Both the position numbers and the translations under genes were made by a program. 9,784 nucleotides of DNA from an uncultured Eubacteriales bacterium (GTDB lineage: Bacteria; Bacillota; Clostridia; Christensenellales; CAG-138), in contig UQOG01000074.1 of the NCBI GenBank assembly GCA_900542615.1, forward strand, positions 1 to 9,784, in the 5' to 3' direction. Below, piece by piece: positions 6,512-9,784 of this stretch (positions within the stretch are counted from its first letter, which is position 1; the number at the start of each line of letters is the position of its first letter). Below the pieces are notes generated by a model. The model was not told the DNA's origin, did not search any database, and saw only the letters and a program-made list of their open reading frames with translations.

Positions 6512-7306
6512 ATGAATATTTTTTTGGCCATGCTCCTGGGCCTGGTACAGGGCCTTTGCGAATTTCTGCCCGTGTCCAGCTCGGGCCACCTGGTGCTGCT
6601 CCAAACCATCTTCGGGGTGGAGGAGGGCGCCCTGTTCTTTACCACCATGCTCCATGTGGGCACCCTGTTGGCGGTGTTTGCGGTGTATTGGCGGCAAATT
6701 TGGGAAATGCTGCGGCGCCCCATCCAAAAAAAGGTGGGGATGCTGCTGCTTTCCACCGCCGTCACCACCCTGCTGGCCTTCCTGTTCCGGGATGTGATCT
6801 CCGCCGCCTACGAGGGCATCCTGTTGGGGCCCGGGTTCCTGCTCACCGCCGCCATCCTCTACGGCAGCGAGCGCTATTTCCGCCGCCGCAGATCCAAGGG
6901 ACTGGACATCCAGCAAATGGGCCTGGTCAGCGCCATGGGCATCGGCGCCATGCAGGGGATCGCCATCCTGCCCGGGGTCTCCCGCAGCGGCTCCACCATT
7001 GCCGGGGCCCGGCTCTTTGGCCTGAACAAGGACGCGGCGGCGGAATTTTCCTTTCTGCTATCCATCCCGGCCATCCTGGGTTCCCTGATCCTACAGCTGC
7101 CGGATGTGCTGGACGCAGGCTTTGGGGAGCTTGCCTGGGGCCCCATCTTGGCCGGCATGGCGGTGGCTGCCCTGAGCGGCTATCTGGCCATCCGCTGGAT
7201 GCTCCGGCTCATCCGCACCAAAAGCCTTCTCGGCTTCTCCCTGTATACCGCCGTGTTAGGCGCGCTGGTGCTGCTGGACCAGCTGGCCTTCCACCTGTTC
7301 TTCTAA
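6512..7306 (+). CDS. uppP: Undecaprenyl-diphosphatase UppP (bacitracin resistance protein family)
   Basis: Membrane enzyme that dephosphorylates undecaprenyl diphosphate, recycling the lipid carrier for peptidoglycan and wall polymers; extra copies raise bacitracin tolerance. The 264-residue length is typical. The first signature, QGLCEFLPVSSSGH (13-26), includes the (E/Q)XXXE motif (Gln13, Glu17) and His26. The second, PGVSRSGSTI (154-163), includes Arg158. Multiple hydrophobic helices fill the rest, for example 41-60, 76-93, 104-117, 181-197, 210-228 and 241-264. The ATG at 6512 is supported because family members start with this MNI-x-LLGLVQG pattern; the in-frame GTG at 6446 would add 22 residues unlike UppP and lie upstream of the promoter. 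No usable Shine-Dalgarno sits before the ATG, since the nearest purine-rich stretch (6481-6499) is in the promoter spacer. The gene is followed by its own terminator and appears monocistronic. Confidence 0.95.
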   Translation: MNIFLAMLLGLVQGLCEFLPVSSSGHLVLLQTIFGVEEGALFFTTMLHVGTLLAVFAVYWRQIWEMLRRPIQKKVGMLLLSTAVTTLLAFLFRDVISAAYEGILLGPGFLLTAAILYGSERYFRRRRSKGLDIQQMGLVSAMGIGAMQGIAILPGVSRSGSTIAGARLFGLNKDAAAEFSFLLSIPAILGSLILQLPDVLDAGFGELAWGPILAGMAVAALSGYLAIRWMLRLIRTKSLLGFSLYTAVLGALVLLDQLAFHLFF

Positions 7307-7322
7307 GGGCCCTGCCCCTGCG

Positions 7323-7355
7323 GCCGCCGCCCCTGCGCCGGGGCGGCGGCTTTCT
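7323..7355 (+). terminator. Intrinsic terminator of uppP
   Basis: A perfect 11-bp GC stem (GCCGCCGCCCC with GGGGCGGCGGC) around a six-base loop begins 17 bases after the uppP stop and is followed by TTTCT. The stem is very stable, though the T-tract is short. It separates uppP from the downstream hydratase gene. Confidence 0.8.
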
Positions 7356-7405
7356 ATGGCCGGCGGCAGCCGCAAAGGTATACAGGTATTCTTCTTCCCA
7401 AAGGC

Positions 7406-7435
7406 TTGAAAGGGCATGGGGGCTTGGTTTAATAT
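7406..7435 (+). promoter_or_regulatory. Candidate promoter for the aconitase-like gene
   Basis: TTGAAA (7406-7411) is followed after 18 bases by TAATAT (7430-7435), a weak -10 box. The predicted start near 7442 would leave a leader of about 66 bases. The AT-rich character of 7426-7490 compared with the flanking genes fits a promoter region. No operator or riboswitch is evident. Confidence 0.4.
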
Positions 7436-7507
7436 TATGGAAACAAGCATGGCGTATATAAGCTTCCCGTCTATCCCATCAACATAAGAGAGAGAAGGAG
7501 AAACAAC

Positions 7508-9739
7508 ATGATACAATTGGTGGACCATGGGGTATTTTTGGTCAACGGCGTCCCTTCCGACCGGGCGGACATCTCCCCCCAGGAGGCCCGGCAGCATACC
7601 ATTACAGCCGGCATCCTGAACGCCCACAGCGTCTCTTCGGACCCCGCCCAGCTGCGGATCCGGTTCGATAAGCTGATCTCCCACGACATCACCTATGTGG
7701 GCATCATCCAAAGCGCCCGGGCCAGCGGCATGGAACGCTTCCCCCTGCCCTATGCCATGACCAATTGCCACAACAGCCTTTGCGCCGTTGGCGGCACCAT
7801 CAACGAGGACGACCATGTGTTCGGCCTTTCCGCCGCGAAAAAATACGGCGGCATCTACGTGCCCGCCAACCAGAGCGTCATCCACAGCTACGCCCGGGAG
7901 GCCATGAGCCGCTGCGGCAGCATGATTCTAGGCTCGGACAGCCATACCCGCTACGGCGCCCTGGGCACCATGGGCGTGGGCGAGGGCGGCCCGGAGCTGG
8001 TGAAGCAGCTGCTCTCCAATACCTATGACATCCCCGCCCCAGAGGTGGTGCTGGTATACCTGACCGGCGCTCCCCGCCGGGGCGTCGGCCCCCACGACGT
8101 GGCCATCGCCCTGGTGGCCGCCACCTTTGGCAACGGCTTCGTCAAGAACCGGGTGCTGGAATTCACCGGCCCGGGCCTTGCCAACCTGCCGGTGGAGTTC
8201 CGCAACGGCATCGATGTGATGACCACGGAAACCACCTGCCTTTCCTCCATCTGGGAGACCGACGATGCTGTGAAGGCCTATTATCAGACCTATGGCCGGC
8301 CGGAGGATTACCAGCGGCTCACCCCCGGCCCCGTGGCCTATTATGACCGCATGATCCAGATCGACCTGGATCAGATCGAGCCCATGATCGCCCTGCCCTT
8401 CCATCCCTCCAACGCCCATACCATCCGGGCCTTCCTGGCGGATGCGGACAACCTGTTGGCCGCGGTGGAGGAAGAGGCGGCTAAAAAATTCCCCAAGGCC
8501 AAGCTGGACTTGCGCTCCAAGGTGCTGCCCCAGGGCGTGCTGGCGGACCAGGGCATCATCGCGGGTTGCTCCGGCGGCCTGTTCGACAACATTGTGGAGG
8601 CCGCCGCCATCCTGGAAGGGGGCAGCGTGGGCAACGGGTACTTTGACCTTTCCGTTTACCCCACCAGCGTGCCTGTAAGCCTGGAGCTGACCCGGGTAGG
8701 CGCCACCGGCGCCCTGCTCTCCGCCGGCGCCATCATCAAGCCCTCCTTCTGCGGCCCCTGCTTCGGCGCCGGGGACGTGCCCAACAACAGCGGCCTTTCC
8801 CTCCGCCACACCACCCGCAACTTCCCCAACCGGGAGGGCTCCAAGCCCGGCGAAGGCCAGGTGGCTGCCGTGGCCCTCATGGACGCCCGCTCCATCGCCG
8901 CCACCGCCCGCAACGGGGGCTTCATCACCCCCGCCACGGAGGTGGATTACCAGGTGCCCCACTACGACTACCACTTCGACCCCTCCATCTACGAGAAGCG
9001 GGTCTACAACGGCTATGGCCATCCCCAGCCGGAGACCCAGCTGCGCTATGGCCCCAATATCACCGACTGGCCCAAAATGTACCCCCTCACGGACAACATC
9101 CTGCTGGAGCTGGCTGCGGTGATCCGGGACCCGGTCACCACCACCGACGAGCTGATCCCCTCCGGGGAGACCAGCTCCTACCGCTCCAACCCCCTCCGCC
9201 TGGCGGAATTTGCCCTGTCCCGCCGGGTGCCGGAATACGTGGGCCGCAGCAAGGCCATCAACCAGGCGGAGGCAGACCGCCGGGAGGGCAAGCCCGGCGA
9301 CGCCCTGCTCCAGGCCCTTGGCAAGGTGGGAGACGCCCAAGCCTTGGCCCAAACCACGGCCCTCGCCTCCTGCGTGTTCGCCAACAAGCCCGGCGACGGC
9401 TCCGCCCGGGAGCAGGCCGCCTCCTGCCAGAAGGTACTTGGCGGCGGCGCCAACATCTGCTACGAATACGCCACCAAGCGCTATCGCAGCAACTGCATCA
9501 ACTGGGGCCTGCTGCCCTTCACCCTGCCGGAGGGGGCCGAATTCCCCTATGAGGTGGGCGACCGCATCTTCATCCCCGGCATCCGGGCTGCGGTGGAGCA
9601 GGGCGTCGACCGGATCCCCGCCAAGGCCATCACCCGGGACGGGGTCTTTGACCTGACCCTGGAGCTCAAGGGTCTCACCCAGGACGAGCGGCAGATCCTG
9701 CTGGATGGCTGCCTGATGAACTATTACGCCGCCCGGTAA
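7508..9739 (+). CDS. Aconitase-superfamily hydratase (YbhJ-like), substrate unknown
   Basis: A 743-residue cytoplasmic protein of the aconitase family, similar in length to E. coli YbhJ (about 750). It has the three-part aconitase core plus the C-terminal swivel domain in one chain. Visible signatures: DDHVFG (101-106, the Asp-His pair), SDSHTRYGALG (143-153), three presumed 4Fe-4S ligands Cys354 (AGCSGG), Cys415 and Cys418 (FCGPC), RNFPNREG (437-444, equivalent to the aconitase NRNFEGR loop), and GDGSAREQAA (629-638), containing the catalytic Ser632 and Arg634 equivalents. The usual DSCTN cluster motif is replaced by AGCSGG. This makes ordinary citrate/isocitrate isomerisation doubtful; a hydro-lyase or isomerase acting on another hydroxy-acid is inferred. 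The start is supported by AAGGAG 7 bases ahead of the ATG. It is flanked by an upstream terminator and the window end, with no pathway neighbours, so its role is open. Confidence 0.88.
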   Translation: MIQLVDHGVFLVNGVPSDRADISPQEARQHTITAGILNAHSVSSDPAQLRIRFDKLISHDITYVGIIQSARASGMERFPLPYAMTNCHNSLCAVGGTINEDDHVFGLSAAKKYGGIYVPANQSVIHSYAREAMSRCGSMILGSDSHTRYGALGTMGVGEGGPELVKQLLSNTYDIPAPEVVLVYLTGAPRRGVGPHDVAIALVAATFGNGFVKNRVLEFTGPGLANLPVEFRNGIDVMTTETTCLSSIWETDDAVKAYYQTYGRPEDYQRLTPGPVAYYDRMIQIDLDQIEPMIALPFHPSNAHTIRAFLADADNLLAAVEEEAAKKFPKAKLDLRSKVLPQGVLADQGIIAGCSGGLFDNIVEAAAILEGGSVGNGYFDLSVYPTSVPVSLELTRVGATGALLSAGAIIKPSFCGPCFGAGDVPNNSGLSLRHTTRNFPNREGSKPGEGQVAAVALMDARSIAATARNGGFITPATEVDYQVPHYDYHFDPSIYEKRVYNGYGHPQPETQLRYGPNITDWPKMYPLTDNILLELAAVIRDPVTTTDELIPSGETSSYRSNPLRLAEFALSRRVPEYVGRSKAINQAEADRREGKPGDALLQALGKVGDAQALAQTTALASCVFANKPGDGSAREQAASCQKVLGGGANICYEYATKRYRSNCINWGLLPFTLPEGAEFPYEVGDRIFIPGIRAAVEQGVDRIPAKAITRDGVFDLTLELKGLTQDERQILLDGCLMNYYAAR

Positions 9740-9748
9740 GGGGGCGTT

Positions 9749-9768
9749 CCTCCGGCGTTTGCCGGGGG
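9749..9768 (+). terminator. Hairpin after the aconitase-like gene (possible terminator)
   Basis: Nine bases after the stop codon, CCTCCGGC pairs with GCCGGGGG (eight pairs, one G-T) around a GTTT loop. No T-run is visible in the remaining 16 bases, which are GC-rich. It may be part of a terminator that continues beyond the window or simply a stable 3' end. Confidence 0.35.
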
Positions 9769-9784
9769 CGGCGGGCGCGCGAAG

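Noticed and set aside
7928..9352. Long minus-strand open frame (474 codons) inside the aconitase-like gene
   Set aside because: Composition is Gly/Val/His/Gln-rich and typical of antisense reading through a GC-rich gene. The plus-strand frame carries well-defined catalytic motifs and a good ribosome binding site.

Overview
This is a 9.8-kb stretch of GC-rich chromosomal DNA from what looks like a Firmicute of class Clostridia. It may belong to the high-GC Oscillospiraceae/Lachnospiraceae-type gut lineages, but that placement is inference. The evidence is strong AAAGGAG-type ribosome binding sites, a lipoprotein ModA, a PepV-type dipeptidase, a YitT/DUF2179 membrane protein, and GC-rich genes separated by short AT-richer spacers carrying sigma-A-like promoters. 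No rRNA, tRNA, IS element, CRISPR array or phage gene was found. Coding density is high and most genes belong to well-known families.

Layout. Positions 1-3680 (minus strand) hold a molybdenum operon read right to left. A MoeA-like molybdopterin-binding protein with a C-terminal cysteine cluster comes first. It is followed by the molybdate-binding lipoprotein ModA, the permease ModB and the ATPase ModC; modC runs off the left edge. Positions 3681-4002 are a non-coding spacer with the likely mod promoter, a palindrome over its -10 box, small repeats and the terminator of the next unit. Positions 4003-6322 (minus) hold a PepV-like M20 dipeptidase downstream of a YitT-family membrane protein, probably cotranscribed. 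Positions 6323-6511 are a divergent promoter region. Positions 6512-7306 (plus) encode undecaprenyl-diphosphatase UppP, followed by a strong hairpin terminator. Positions 7508-9739 (plus) encode a 743-residue aconitase-superfamily hydratase of unassigned substrate.

How the genes work together. The mod operon would import molybdate, and the MoeA-like protein presumably links uptake to molybdenum cofactor handling or sensing. UppP recycles the lipid carrier for cell-wall synthesis. PepV cleaves dipeptides in the cytoplasm. The aconitase-like protein stands alone with its own promoter, so its pathway cannot be read from context.

I do not see convincing evidence of a wholly new system. The points most worth a second look are the promoter of uppP, which predicts a leaderless mRNA; the cysteine-tailed MoeA-like protein heading the mod operon; the altered cluster and active-site motifs in the aconitase-like protein; and the unexplained repeats and hairpins upstream of the mod operon.
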